From Polymorphobacter megasporae (GTDB taxonomy: Bacteria > Pseudomonadota > Alphaproteobacteria > Sphingomonadales > Sphingomonadaceae): a DNA stretch of 64,000 nt. The stretch is taken from positions 1,798,001 to 1,862,000 of the forward strand of contig NZ_CP081848.1 in the NCBI RefSeq assembly GCF_018982885.2, given 5' to 3'. This document shows positions 7,735 to 15,289 of the stretch, piece by piece. Position 1 is the first letter of the stretch; each line of letters opens with the position of its first letter. The notes beneath the pieces were generated by a model that was not told where the DNA came from, did no database searches, and saw only the letters and a program-made list of their open reading frames with translations. The position numbers were made by a program, and so were the translations under genes.

Positions 7735-7841
7735 GTGCCTTAGACGCTTGCACGGCTAACGAACAGATGGACCGCTTTTTTGTTTCCGGTTTGTAACGAT
7801 AGTCGATACACGATCCGCAGTTCGTTAGGGATCTGCTCACA

Positions 7842-8009
7842 GTGACGTCCGCAGTGCCAGACCCCCAACCCCTCGTCCCACATGACCGTCCGCATCCGGC
7901 AACAGAGCGTGCTGAGGCAATCGGATCACGTCTGCGGCAAATTTTTGACGAAGCTGCCGCCGAACCGATGCCACAGGCGTTCGAGGATTTGTTGCGCAGA
8001 CTTGGCTAG
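7842..8009 (+). CDS. nepR: NepR, free anti-sigma factor
   Basis: A 55-aa protein too short for routine ORF lists. After a disordered N-terminal stretch come the two NepR helices: AEAIGSRLRQIFDEAAAE and PQAFEDLLRRLG, with the stop directly after. NepR binds EcfG and blocks it, and is taken up by phosphorylated PhyR. The frame is closed by a stop at 7800; the GTG at 7842 gives the typical NepR length and has AGGG 11 bases upstream, while a second GTG at 7854 is an alternative. It aligns with the N-terminal domain of the EcfG fusion (about 15 of 29 positions identical by eye). The phyP-like gene follows 18 bases later. Confidence 0.82.
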   Translation: MTSAVPDPQPLVPHDRPHPATERAEAIGSRLRQIFDEAAAEPMPQAFEDLLRRLG

Positions 8010-8027
8010 GTTTTGGATGATCGGAGC

Positions 8028-9074
8028 ATGACGGGATCGGCGACGAGAGTGCTGGTGCGCCAGCTCCACGAATGGCCGCTGTCGGTGAAGGTCATCGTTG
8101 CGTTGACTGCGGCATTGCTGCCGCTGGGGGCGCTCGCGACCTTCGTCACCCTTTCGGCGTATCGTGCCTTGCTGTTCCATTCAGGACAGGTGTCAGCCAG
8201 CCGTTGGGTCGGCCTCGCCTTGCCGTTGACGATGTGGCTTGCGGCGCTGTTGATCGGCTGGCTCGTTGCTGACCGGCTGCTCGTCAAGCCGTTGACGCGG
8301 ATGCGCGCGGCGGTCGAACGCTATACCGCCGGTGAGACGACGATCCGGATCGGCTCGACCGATTATCTCAGTGCCGAGATGACCGCGCTCGCGGCCGCAT
8401 TCGACCGGCTGGCAAACGACAGCGCGCGTCACGACGCCGCGATGCTCAGCGCGCTCGACGAGCAGAAGCGGTTGACCCGCGAGGTCCATCACCGCGTCAA
8501 GAACAACCTTCAGATCGTCGCCAGCCTGTTATCGCTGCAGGCGCGCGAAACGACGAGCAGCGAGGTCGGCCGCGCTTACTCGGCGATCCAAGCACGGGTC
8601 GGCGCGCTCGCGCTCGTCCACCGTTGGATGTACGATGGCGAGGCAGCGCACGGGGTTGACCTGCGCGCGCTGGCGACCGACCTGTCGGCGGCGCTCGAAC
8701 AGAATATCGCCGTGACCGAGGGCATTACGCCGCGGATCAAGGTCGATGTCGACCGCATCGTCGTCGCGCAGGACACTGCGGTTCCGGTCGCGTTCCTGAT
8801 TACCGAACTCATCGCGCTGGCCGCGCGGCTGAGCCTGCCCAAGGCAGCGGAAGCTGTGATCCAGGCGCGGTCGATTTCAGACGGCGTCGCGACCCTCTCG
8901 ATCAAGTCTGCGATTTTCTGCGACGATGCTCTCGTCGACCGCGCAACCCCTGCGGTCCGGATCATAACTGGCATGGCGCGGCAGATGCGTGCGCCGCTGA
9001 GCCACGATCCAGGCGACTGCAGCTATAATATCGAATTCGCCGTGCCGCCGGCCTCTAACTCGGGCGTCGCTTAA
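8028..9074 (+). CDS. phyP: PhyP-like membrane HisKA_2 protein with degenerate ATPase domain
   Basis: A 348-aa protein: transmembrane helix 1 (about 22-45), a short periplasmic loop, helix 2 (about 60-80), a HAMP-like linker, then a HisKA_2 dimerisation domain with EVHHRVKNNLQIVASLLSLQ at residues 152-171 (candidate phosphoacceptor His154). The C-terminal region should be an HATPase, but the N-box reads ITELIALAARLSLP, without the usual ELxxNAxKHA asparagine, and no DxGxG box is visible. In Sphingomonas Fr1, PhyP has this architecture and acts as a PhyR phosphatase, and this gene lies in the phyR locus, so the same role is inferred. ATG 8028 is preferred; an in-frame TTG at 8013 is possible. 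Its end overlaps the convergent ubiB by 4 bases. Confidence 0.78.
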   Translation: MTGSATRVLVRQLHEWPLSVKVIVALTAALLPLGALATFVTLSAYRALLFHSGQVSASRWVGLALPLTMWLAALLIGWLVADRLLVKPLTRMRAAVERYTAGETTIRIGSTDYLSAEMTALAAAFDRLANDSARHDAAMLSALDEQKRLTREVHHRVKNNLQIVASLLSLQARETTSSEVGRAYSAIQARVGALALVHRWMYDGEAAHGVDLRALATDLSAALEQNIAVTEGITPRIKVDVDRIVVAQDTAVPVAFLITELIALAARLSLPKAAEAVIQARSISDGVATLSIKSAIFCDDALVDRATPAVRIITGMARQMRAPLSHDPGDCSYNIEFAVPPASNSGVA

Positions 9075-10636
9075 AAGAACGCCTTCGCGGCGACACCAAT
9101 GGCAATACCAACTGCCACCAGCGGCAGCCCCAGCCACCAGCCCGGCATCAAGCGTGCGCGAACTGCGAGCTCGGGGACGTCCAATTCGGGGAGCTGCGGC
9201 CCTGCGGGAGCGGCGCCCTCGATCGGCACGCGTGCAACGAGCTGACGGAACACTCGCGGCAGTTGCGACAGTGCGCGCATCCCGAGGACGAGCGCATCGG
9301 CCCCGCGCGATAGCGGCCCGAGTTCGCCCTTCATCCACTCGCGGACGAAGGGTTCGGCGACCTCCCACATATTGACGTCGGGATCGAGCGTCAGCGCGAC
9401 GCCCTCGACCATCACCATCGTCTTCTGCAGCAACAGCAGGTGCGGCTGGACTGCCATGTCGAAGCTGCGGGTGATCGCGAACAGCCCGTCGAGCAGATTG
9501 GCGATCGAGATATCGCGCGCCGCCAACCCGCGGATCGGCTCGCCGACGGCGCGCAGCGCGGTGGCGAATTCACCGATGTCGTGGTGCGGCGGGACATAGC
9601 CCGCCTCGAAATGGATCTCGGCGACGCGGTGATAATTGCCGGTCAGCAGCCCGTACAGGATTTCAGCGAGATAGACCCGCGCGCGCCGGTCGAGCCGCCC
9701 CATGATGCCGAAGTCGATCACCCCGATCCGCGCCGGGTGCCCGCCGACGCCGGGCAGGATGAATAGATTGCCCTGGTGCATGTCGGCGTGGAAGAAGCCG
9801 TCGGCGATCGCCTGGCGCAGGAAGCTGCGGACCATCGTCCCGGCGAGCGCACGGCGGTCGACATCGAGCGCGTCGACGGCGGCGCGGTCCGACAGCTTGA
9901 CGCCGTCGATCCAGTCGATCGTCAACACCCGCCGCGTCGTTCGCGCCCAATCGATCCCTGGCACGACAAAATCGGGTTCTGCCGCCATCGCCGCTTTGAG
10001 CTCCGACGCCGACGCCGCCTCGCGCCGCAGGTCGAGCTCTGCCAAGGTCCACGCCTTAAAGCTCGCGATGATTGCGCGCGGGCGCAGCCGGCCGAACTCG
10101 CCGCCCTGGCGCTCGAGCCGCGCCGCCGCCCACTCATAGGTGTCTATCGCGCGCGCGACATCGGTCTCGATGTCGGGGCGGAGGATCTTGACCGCGACGT
10201 CGCGCCCATCGGTCGTCACCGCGCGATGGACCTGCGCGATCGAGGCCGCGCCGACCGATACCGGATCGATCGAGGTGAACAGGCTCGACCACGGCGCGCC
10301 GAACTCGGCATCGAGCGTCTTCTCGACCCGCGCGAAGGCGACCGGGGGCAGGGCGTCCTGCAACCGCGCGAGGTCGGCCGCCGCCGCCATACCGATGAAG
10401 TCGGGGCGAGTCGCGAGCGCCTGACCAAGCTTGATCGCCGCCGGCCCCAGCGCAGCGAAGGCTCCGGCATAATCGGGCACCTTGGGGGCGCCGGTGCCTA
10501 TCCGCGCGATCCGCGCGACCCGCCGCAGCATCGGCGGCGCGAGCGGGCTCGCCTCGATCTCGCGCAACGCGCCGTGGCTCGCCAGAATCCGTCCCCAGCG
10601 CAGCAACCGGGCCGCGTGGACGACGGCGGTGGTCAC
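9071..10636 (-). CDS. ubiB: UbiB, ubiquinone-biosynthesis ABC1/ADCK-family kinase-like protein
   Basis: A 521-aa protein of the UbiB/COQ8 family, which is needed for ubiquinone biosynthesis; it is an atypical kinase/ATPase thought to support the ring-modifying enzymes rather than catalyse hydroxylation itself. The family-specific KxGQ motif appears as AAIKLGQALATRPDFI (about residues 67-83), the Ala-rich loop as SVGAASIAQVHRA, the catalytic Lys in VAVKILRP, and the DFG-like segment as GVIDFGIMG. The C terminus ends in a hydrophobic helix (WLGLPLVAVGIAIGVAAKAF), consistent with membrane anchoring. The start overlaps the ubiE stop (ATGA), giving the usual ubiE-ubiB operon. Confidence 0.94.
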   Translation of the reverse strand: MTTAVVHAARLLRWGRILASHGALREIEASPLAPPMLRRVARIARIGTGAPKVPDYAGAFAALGPAAIKLGQALATRPDFIGMAAAADLARLQDALPPVAFARVEKTLDAEFGAPWSSLFTSIDPVSVGAASIAQVHRAVTTDGRDVAVKILRPDIETDVARAIDTYEWAAARLERQGGEFGRLRPRAIIASFKAWTLAELDLRREAASASELKAAMAAEPDFVVPGIDWARTTRRVLTIDWIDGVKLSDRAAVDALDVDRRALAGTMVRSFLRQAIADGFFHADMHQGNLFILPGVGGHPARIGVIDFGIMGRLDRRARVYLAEILYGLLTGNYHRVAEIHFEAGYVPPHHDIGEFATALRAVGEPIRGLAARDISIANLLDGLFAITRSFDMAVQPHLLLLQKTMVMVEGVALTLDPDVNMWEVAEPFVREWMKGELGPLSRGADALVLGMRALSQLPRVFRQLVARVPIEGAAPAGPQLPELDVPELAVRARLMPGWWLGLPLVAVGIAIGVAAKAFF

Positions 10637-11364
10637 GCCTTCCAGCCGCTGTGGATCGCCACCAGCCCGCCGAGAATCGGTCGTGTCGCGACACGCGTGA
10701 AGCCGGCGGCGGCGATCATCGCGGCGAACTCGGCCATCGGCGGGAAGCGGCGGATGCTTTCGACGAGGTAGCGGTACGCCTCCTCATCCTTCGCGACGTA
10801 CTTGCCGATTTGCGGGACGACGCGGTGAGAGTAGGCATCGTAGACCGCACCGAACCCGGGCCATTCGGTCGTCGAGAATTCGAGGCAGAAGAAGCGCCCG
10901 CCGTATTTGAGGACGCGGTGCGCCGACCGCAGCGCGGCGGGGATGTCGGTGACGTTCCTGATGCCGAACGCGATCGTATAGGCGTCGAAGCGCGCGTCGG
11001 CGAAGCTCAGCGTCTCGGCGTTTTCCTCACGCCACGTGAGCCCCTCGATCCCGCGCTTGTCGGCGCGCTCGCGCCCGACGTCGAGCATCGCCGGGTTGAT
11101 GTCGGCGACGGTGACGCTCGCGCCCTTGGCCGCCAGCCGGAAGGCGATGTCGCCGGTGCCCCCCGCCATGTCGAGGATTGCCTCACCCGCGCGCGGCTTC
11201 ACCATGCGGACGAATTCGTCCTTCCAGCCGCGATGGAGGCCGCCCGACATCAGGTCGTTCATGATGTCGTAGCGCTTCGCCACGCGCTCGAAGACGCTGG
11301 TGACGCGCCGCGTCTTTTCGCTCGGGGTGACGTCCTCGAAGCCGTAGCTGACCATATCGTTCAT
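10633..11364 (-). CDS. ubiE: UbiE, demethylmenaquinone/ubiquinone C-methyltransferase
   Basis: A 243-aa SAM-dependent methyltransferase that methylates the quinone ring in ubiquinone (and menaquinone) synthesis. The UbiE/COQ5 signature YDIMNDLMSGGLHRGWKDEF lies at about residues 36-55, followed by SAM motif I LDMAGGTGDIAFRLA and the second family signature around RVLKYGGRFFCLEFS. The ATG at 11364 gives the standard N terminus (MNDMVSYGFEDVTPSEK); the frame is open further upstream but without homology. It is divergent from mutM and translationally coupled to ubiB. The neighbouring mutM-ubiE arrangement is common in alphaproteobacteria. Confidence 0.95.
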   Translation of the reverse strand: MNDMVSYGFEDVTPSEKTRRVTSVFERVAKRYDIMNDLMSGGLHRGWKDEFVRMVKPRAGEAILDMAGGTGDIAFRLAAKGASVTVADINPAMLDVGRERADKRGIEGLTWREENAETLSFADARFDAYTIAFGIRNVTDIPAALRSAHRVLKYGGRFFCLEFSTTEWPGFGAVYDAYSHRVVPQIGKYVAKDEEAYRYLVESIRRFPPMAEFAAMIAAAGFTRVATRPILGGLVAIHSGWKA

Positions 11365-11420
11365 GGCCGCGTTCGTAGCCGAGGGTTGGCACCGCGGCAA
11401 ACGCGCCATATGCCGCGTCG

Positions 11421-12236
11421 ATGCCCGAACTCCCCGAAGTCGAAACCGTCGTTCGCGGCCTGCGCCCGGTCCTCGTCGGCCGGCGGCTCGCCCGCGTCGA
11501 GCTCCACCGCGAGGGCCTGCGTCGCGCATTCCCCGAGGGGCTCGTCCAGCGGCTGACCGGCGCGGTCATCACCGGCATCGAGCGCCGCGCCAAATACGGG
11601 CTGATCGCGACCGACCGCGGCGACACGCTGATCTTCCACCTCGGCATGTCGGGGCGGATGCGGCTCGACCCGGCGGAGATCGGCAAGCACGACCATGCCG
11701 TCTTCACCACCGGCGACGGGCATAGGGTGGCGTTCAACGATGCCCGGCGCTTCGGCTCGCTCGACCTCGTGCCGACCGCCGAGGTCGCGGCGTATCCGGC
11801 GTTCGTCGCGCTCGGCCCTGAGCCGCTCGGTCCGGGCCTGACGTCTGCCTATCTCAAAGCCGCGTTCGCCGGGCGAATTGCGCCGATCAAGCCGCTCCTC
11901 CTCGACCAGCGGATCATCGCCGGGCTCGGCAACATCTATGCGTGCGAGGCGCTGTATATCGCGGGCATCGACCCGGCGCGGCCCGCCGGCAGCGTGTCGG
12001 CGGCAAAGCTCAAGGCACTCGTTCCCGCGATCCACACGACGCTCAACGCGGCGATCGCGGCGGGGGGATCGAGCCTGCGCGACCATGTCCAGGTCGACGG
12101 CACGCTCGGCTATTTCCAAAAGTCGTTCTGCGTCTATGGCCGCGAGGGAGAGGCTTGCCCGGACGGCCGCGGCATCGTCGAGCGGATCGTCCAGGGCGGG
12201 CGATCGACCTTCTTCTGCCGCCATCGCCAGCGTTAG
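11421..12236 (+). CDS. mutM: MutM/Fpg formamidopyrimidine-DNA glycosylase with incomplete zinc finger
   Basis: A 271-aa DNA glycosylase/AP lyase that removes 8-oxoguanine. Catalytic features are intact: N-terminal MPELPEVE (Pro catalysis), the Lys in RRAKYGL, HLGMSGRM, NDARRFGSLD, and GLGNIYACEAL. The C-terminal finger, however, reads CPDG (246-249) and CRHR (266-269). Compared with the canonical CxxC-x16-CxxC, the spacing is preserved but Cys249 is Gly and Cys269 is Arg, so only two of four zinc ligands remain. The hairpin loop residues QGGRSTFFC that contact DNA are kept. I confirmed the codons (GGC and CGC). Activity is likely but zinc binding is doubtful. It is followed by rpsT. Confidence 0.93.
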   Translation: MPELPEVETVVRGLRPVLVGRRLARVELHREGLRRAFPEGLVQRLTGAVITGIERRAKYGLIATDRGDTLIFHLGMSGRMRLDPAEIGKHDHAVFTTGDGHRVAFNDARRFGSLDLVPTAEVAAYPAFVALGPEPLGPGLTSAYLKAAFAGRIAPIKPLLLDQRIIAGLGNIYACEALYIAGIDPARPAGSVSAAKLKALVPAIHTTLNAAIAAGGSSLRDHVQVDGTLGYFQKSFCVYGREGEACPDGRGIVERIVQGGRSTFFCRHRQR

Positions 12237-12237
12237 C

Positions 12238-12264
12238 TTGACCTTCGCGGCGCACGCCTATAAC
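12238..12264 (+). promoter_or_regulatory. Candidate promoter for rpsT
   Basis: TTGACC (12238-12243) and TATAAC (12259-12264) resemble the sigma-70 -35 and -10 boxes. The spacer is 15 bases, shorter than the ideal 17, so the assignment is tentative. It sits immediately after the mutM stop and about 62 bases before the rpsT start. Confidence 0.45.
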
Positions 12265-12325
12265 AGGCGCGCTCTCCCGGCGGGGCCACAATGCGCCTGC
12301 CGACCAGGATTTTGAAGGCAAGACC

Positions 12326-12589
12326 ATGGCGAATACCCTCCAGGCCGAAAAGCGCATCCGCCGCAACGATCGCCGCGCCGAGATCAACAAGGCGCGCGTC
12401 AGCCGCATCCGTACCTTCGTCAAGAAGGTTGAGTCGGCGATCGACGGCGGCACCGCCGAATCGGCCAAGGCCGCCCTGCTTGCAGCGCAGCCCGAACTGA
12501 TGCGCGGCGTCGCCAAGGGCGTCATGCACAAGAACACCGTTGCGCGGAAAATCTCGCGGCTGGCAAAGCGCGTCAAGGCGCTTGGCTGA
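12326..12589 (+). CDS. rpsT: 30S ribosomal protein S20
   Basis: An 87-aa, strongly basic, all-helical protein matching S20: N-terminal [17 protein letters not shown] (family: ANxxSAxKRxRQ), a middle helix [12 protein letters not shown] and the C-terminal [21 protein letters not shown]20 binds 16S rRNA helices early in 30S assembly. As in most alphaproteobacteria it stands alone just upstream of dnaA, with its own promoter candidate and a downstream hairpin terminator. Confidence 0.96.
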   Translation: MANTLQAEKRIRRNDRRAEINKARVSRIRTFVKKVESAIDGGTAESAKAALLAAQPELMRGVAKGVMHKNTVARKISRLAKRVKALG

Positions 12590-12625
12590 TCCCGTAGCGG
12601 TGGGGAAATCCGCCGCTGTCATGTG

Positions 12626-12664
12626 ACAACACAGCCGCTCGAGTCGGGCGGCTTTGTTGTGTTT
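12626..12664 (+). terminator. Rho-independent-like terminator after rpsT
   Basis: Two 13-base arms, ACAACACAGCCGC (12626-12638) and GCGGCTTTGTTGT (12648-12660), pair with one mismatch around a 9-base loop and are followed by a short T-rich run (GTTT). Its position 36 bases after the rpsT stop fits transcription termination. Confidence 0.7.
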
Positions 12665-12949
12665 GCCGACAGTGACTTGTCCGTATTCGTACGACTCGCC
12701 TGTCATGCGGGTGTCATCGCCCTGTCATTCAAATACAGTCGTTTGGCCGCTTTGCAGCCTTTTTGGCGTGTTTCCGTGTCAACGGATTTATTAGCGAAAA
12801 CGAGAATTTTCGACCCTTGATCGTGGTCGGCGGGGGTGGTTAGTAGCCTCTATCGGCAGTGACGCCGGACGGGGACTGTCCCAAAATCAGGGTTGCGATT
12901 CGGGTCGCCGAGAATGTGTTGAAACACATTTCCGGCGGGGGGCGAAGGC
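12665..12949. other. Gene-free leader region upstream of dnaA
   Basis: About 285 bases without a credible reading frame. It is locally AT-richer (around 12728-12815) than its surroundings. I looked for DnaA boxes (TTATCCACA and close variants) and saw no cluster, so there is no support for an origin here. The only clear structure is the palindrome at 12913-12930, listed separately. The region probably contains the dnaA promoter and leader. Confidence 0.6.
12913..12930. promoter_or_regulatory. Perfect palindrome in the dnaA leader
   Basis: AATGTGTT-GA-AACACATT is an 8-base perfect inverted repeat with a 2-base spacer, an arrangement typical of a dimeric repressor site or a small RNA hairpin. 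It lies 20 bases before one possible dnaA start (12950) and 83 before the preferred one (13013). The cognate regulator is unknown. Confidence 0.5.
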
Positions 12950-13012
12950 ATGTCCGCAACACACGCAACCCGGTCGCCAAATGGTGCCGGTGGGGAGGAT
13001 GAGCGGAGCTTC

Positions 13013-14428
13013 ATGGCGACGAACTGGACCTATTCGGCAGCATTGGACGACCATATGCCCAAGCCCGCTGGTGTCGAACTGGACCGCGCGTGGGACATGA
13101 TTCGCGCCGCCTTGCGCCATGAATGCGGTGCCCGGTCGTTCGACAATTGGCTCAGTCCGCTGACACTCGCCGGAGTCGACGACGACGCAGTCCGACTCGC
13201 CGTGCCGACTCACTTCCTTGCCGACTGGATCAGCAACCACTTCCTCGATCGGCTGCGGACGCTGTGGGCTATGCAGATGCCGGCGATCCGCCACGTCGTT
13301 TTGACGGTTGTGCCGTCGATGAAGCTCGTCGAGCCGCAGGTTGCAGCGGTTGCTGAAGCAGCAGCTCCGCTCGCCGCCCCTGCGTGCATCGGTCTCCCGC
13401 TTGAGCCGCGCTACAGCTTCGACAGCTTCGTCGTCGGCAAGTCGAACGAACTCGCGTACAACGCCGCGAAAACGCTGGCCGACGGCGGCCCGATCAGCTT
13501 CAATCCGTTGTTCCTCCACGGCACCACCGGGCTCGGCAAGACCCATTTGATGCACGCGATCGGCGGCGAGCTGCGCGCCCGCGATCCGAACGCGAAGGTC
13601 GCATATCTATCGGCCGAGAAGTTCATGGTCGACTTCCTCGCCGCGCTCCGCGCGAAGGACACGATCAGCTTCAAGCAGCGGCTGCGCTCGGTAGATCTGC
13701 TGATGATCGACGACGTTCAGTTCATCGCCGGCAAAGAATCGACGCAGGAAGAATTCTTCCACACGATGAACGAAATCATCAGCGCGGGTAAGCGGCTGGT
13801 GATCACGTCGGACCGCAGCCCGCAGAACCTCGAGGGCATCCAGGACCGCATCCTCAGCCGGATGGCGTGGGGCCTTGTCGCGGATATCAATGCCGCCGAC
13901 TACGAGCTGCGCCTGAACATCCTCCACGCCAAGGTCGCCGGGCTAAAGGACCAGCTCGGCCCGACGCTGACGGTGCCCGACGAGGTGATAGACTTCCTCG
14001 CGCGCAAAATCACGTCGAACGTCCGCGAGCTCGAAGGCGCGCTCAACCGGACGATCGCCTACGCGCGCCTGGTGGGTAAGCCGGTGACGATCGACTTCAC
14101 CCGCGAGACGCTCGCCGACCTGCTCCGGTCGCACGAGAAGAAGGTGACGATCGAGGAAATCCAGCGCCGGGTCGCCGATTATTACCACGTCAAGATGACC
14201 GACCTGCTTTCCGCTCGCCGCGCCCGCGAGATCGCGCGTCCCCGGCAGGTGGCGATGTACCTCGCCAAGCGGCTGACTCCGCGTTCGCTGCCCGAGATCG
14301 GGCGGCGCTTCGGCAACCGCGACCACACGACGGTGATGCATGCAGTCAAGCGGATCGACGAGCTGCGCGCCGCCGACCGCGAACTCGACGCCGATGTCAC
14401 CCAGCTCAGCCGGATGCTCGACGGCTGA
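13013..14428 (+). CDS. dnaA: Chromosomal replication initiator DnaA
   Basis: The replication initiator, an AAA+ ATPase that binds oriC and unwinds it. Domain I (DRAWDMIRAALRHECGARSF) is followed by an Ala-rich linker, domain III with RYSFDSFVVGKSNELAY, Walker A TTGLGKTHLMHAI, Walker B LLMIDDVQFIAGK, and domain IV with the DNA-binding signature RPRQVAMYLAKRLTPRSLPE then GNRDHTTVMHAVKRI. The start is uncertain: ATG 13013 (471 aa, GGAG just upstream) is preferred, ATG 12950 adds 21 low-complexity residues, and ATG 13054 would also give a complete domain I. No recF, dnaN or origin lies nearby, as is usual in alphaproteobacteria. Confidence 0.94.
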   Translation: MATNWTYSAALDDHMPKPAGVELDRAWDMIRAALRHECGARSFDNWLSPLTLAGVDDDAVRLAVPTHFLADWISNHFLDRLRTLWAMQMPAIRHVVLTVVPSMKLVEPQVAAVAEAAAPLAAPACIGLPLEPRYSFDSFVVGKSNELAYNAAKTLADGGPISFNPLFLHGTTGLGKTHLMHAIGGELRARDPNAKVAYLSAEKFMVDFLAALRAKDTISFKQRLRSVDLLMIDDVQFIAGKESTQEEFFHTMNEIISAGKRLVITSDRSPQNLEGIQDRILSRMAWGLVADINAADYELRLNILHAKVAGLKDQLGPTLTVPDEVIDFLARKITSNVRELEGALNRTIAYARLVGKPVTIDFTRETLADLLRSHEKKVTIEEIQRRVADYYHVKMTDLLSARRAREIARPRQVAMYLAKRLTPRSLPEIGRRFGNRDHTTVMHAVKRIDELRAADRELDADVTQLSRMLDG

Positions 14429-14509
14429 TCGCTTCTGCGACCGCTCAGGGGCTGGCACCCGGCAGACGAGCCGGGCATAGACACTGCCGAACCTCTGGGG
14501 AGAGACGTC

Positions 14510-15289
14510 ATGCAACTCGATGGATGTGCTGCGGTAGTGACCGGCGGCGCGAGCGGACTTGGCGAAGCGACGGCACGCGCGCTCGCGGCGGCGGGGGTCA
14601 AGGTCGCGATCTTCGACCGCGACGCCGGCAAGGGCGAGGCGGTTGCGGCCGAGATCGGCGGCGTGTTCTGCAAGGTCGATGTGACGAGTGATGCCGACGT
14701 CGACGCCGGCTTCGCCCGCGCCCGCTCGGCGCACGGGCAGGAGCGAATCCTGATCAACTGCGCCGGGACCGGCAACGCCGCGAAGACCGCAAGTCGGAGC
14801 CGCGAGACCGGCGAGATCAAGCACTTCCCGCTCGATGCCTTCAACATGATCATCCAGATCAACCTGATCGGCACCTTCCGCTGCATCGCCAAGTCGGCGG
14901 CAGGAATGCTGACGCTCGAGCCGATGGCCGACGGGGAGCGCGGCTGCATCGTCAACACCGCGAGCGTCGCCGCCGAGGACGGGCAGATGGGGCAGGCGGC
15001 GTATAGCGCGTCGAAGGGCGGCGTCGTCGGCATGACGCTGCCGATCGCGCGCGATCTGATGGGCGAAGGAATTCGCGTCAACACGATCCTGCCCGGCATC
15101 TTCAACACGCCGCTGATGCAGGGTGCGCCGGACAAGGTGAAGGATGCGCTCGCCGCGTCGGTGCCGTTCCCCAAGCGGCTCGGTAACGCCCCCGAATATG
15201 CGAGCCTCGCGCTCGAGATGTGCCGCAACTCCTACTTCAACGGCGAAGATGTCCGCCTCGACGGCGCGATCCGCATGGCACCGCGATGA
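14510..15289 (+). CDS. Short-chain dehydrogenase/reductase, 3-hydroxyacyl-CoA dehydrogenase type II-like
   Basis: A 259-aa classical SDR. The nucleotide-binding TGGASGLG motif is at residues 11-18, Asp37 in VAIFDRDAG suggests NAD(H) preference, ILINCAG corresponds to the NNAG motif, and the catalytic Ser-Tyr-Lys appear in VNTASVAA and YSASKGG. The insert after the NAG motif (TASRSRETGEIKHFPLDAFN) and overall length resemble HSD17B10-type 3-hydroxyacyl-CoA dehydrogenases, which act in fatty-acid or branched amino-acid degradation; the exact substrate cannot be read from sequence. Its stop overlaps the start of the SIMPL gene (ATGA). Confidence 0.88.
   Translation: MQLDGCAAVVTGGASGLGEATARALAAAGVKVAIFDRDAGKGEAVAAEIGGVFCKVDVTSDADVDAGFARARSAHGQERILINCAGTGNAAKTASRSRETGEIKHFPLDAFNMIIQINLIGTFRCIAKSAAGMLTLEPMADGERGCIVNTASVAAEDGQMGQAAYSASKGGVVGMTLPIARDLMGEGIRVNTILPGIFNTPLMQGAPDKVKDALAASVPFPKRLGNAPEYASLALEMCRNSYFNGEDVRLDGAIRMAPR

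Noticed and set aside
7692-7841. Canonical EcfG promoter (GGAAC-N16/17-CGTT) for phyR or nepR
   Set aside because: GGAAC cores exist on both strands but no CGTT occurs at the required distance; only a two-mismatch candidate remains.
12590-12949. Possible chromosomal origin next to dnaA
   Set aside because: No cluster of DnaA boxes or adjacent origin-type genes was seen; in alphaproteobacteria oriC is usually not beside dnaA.
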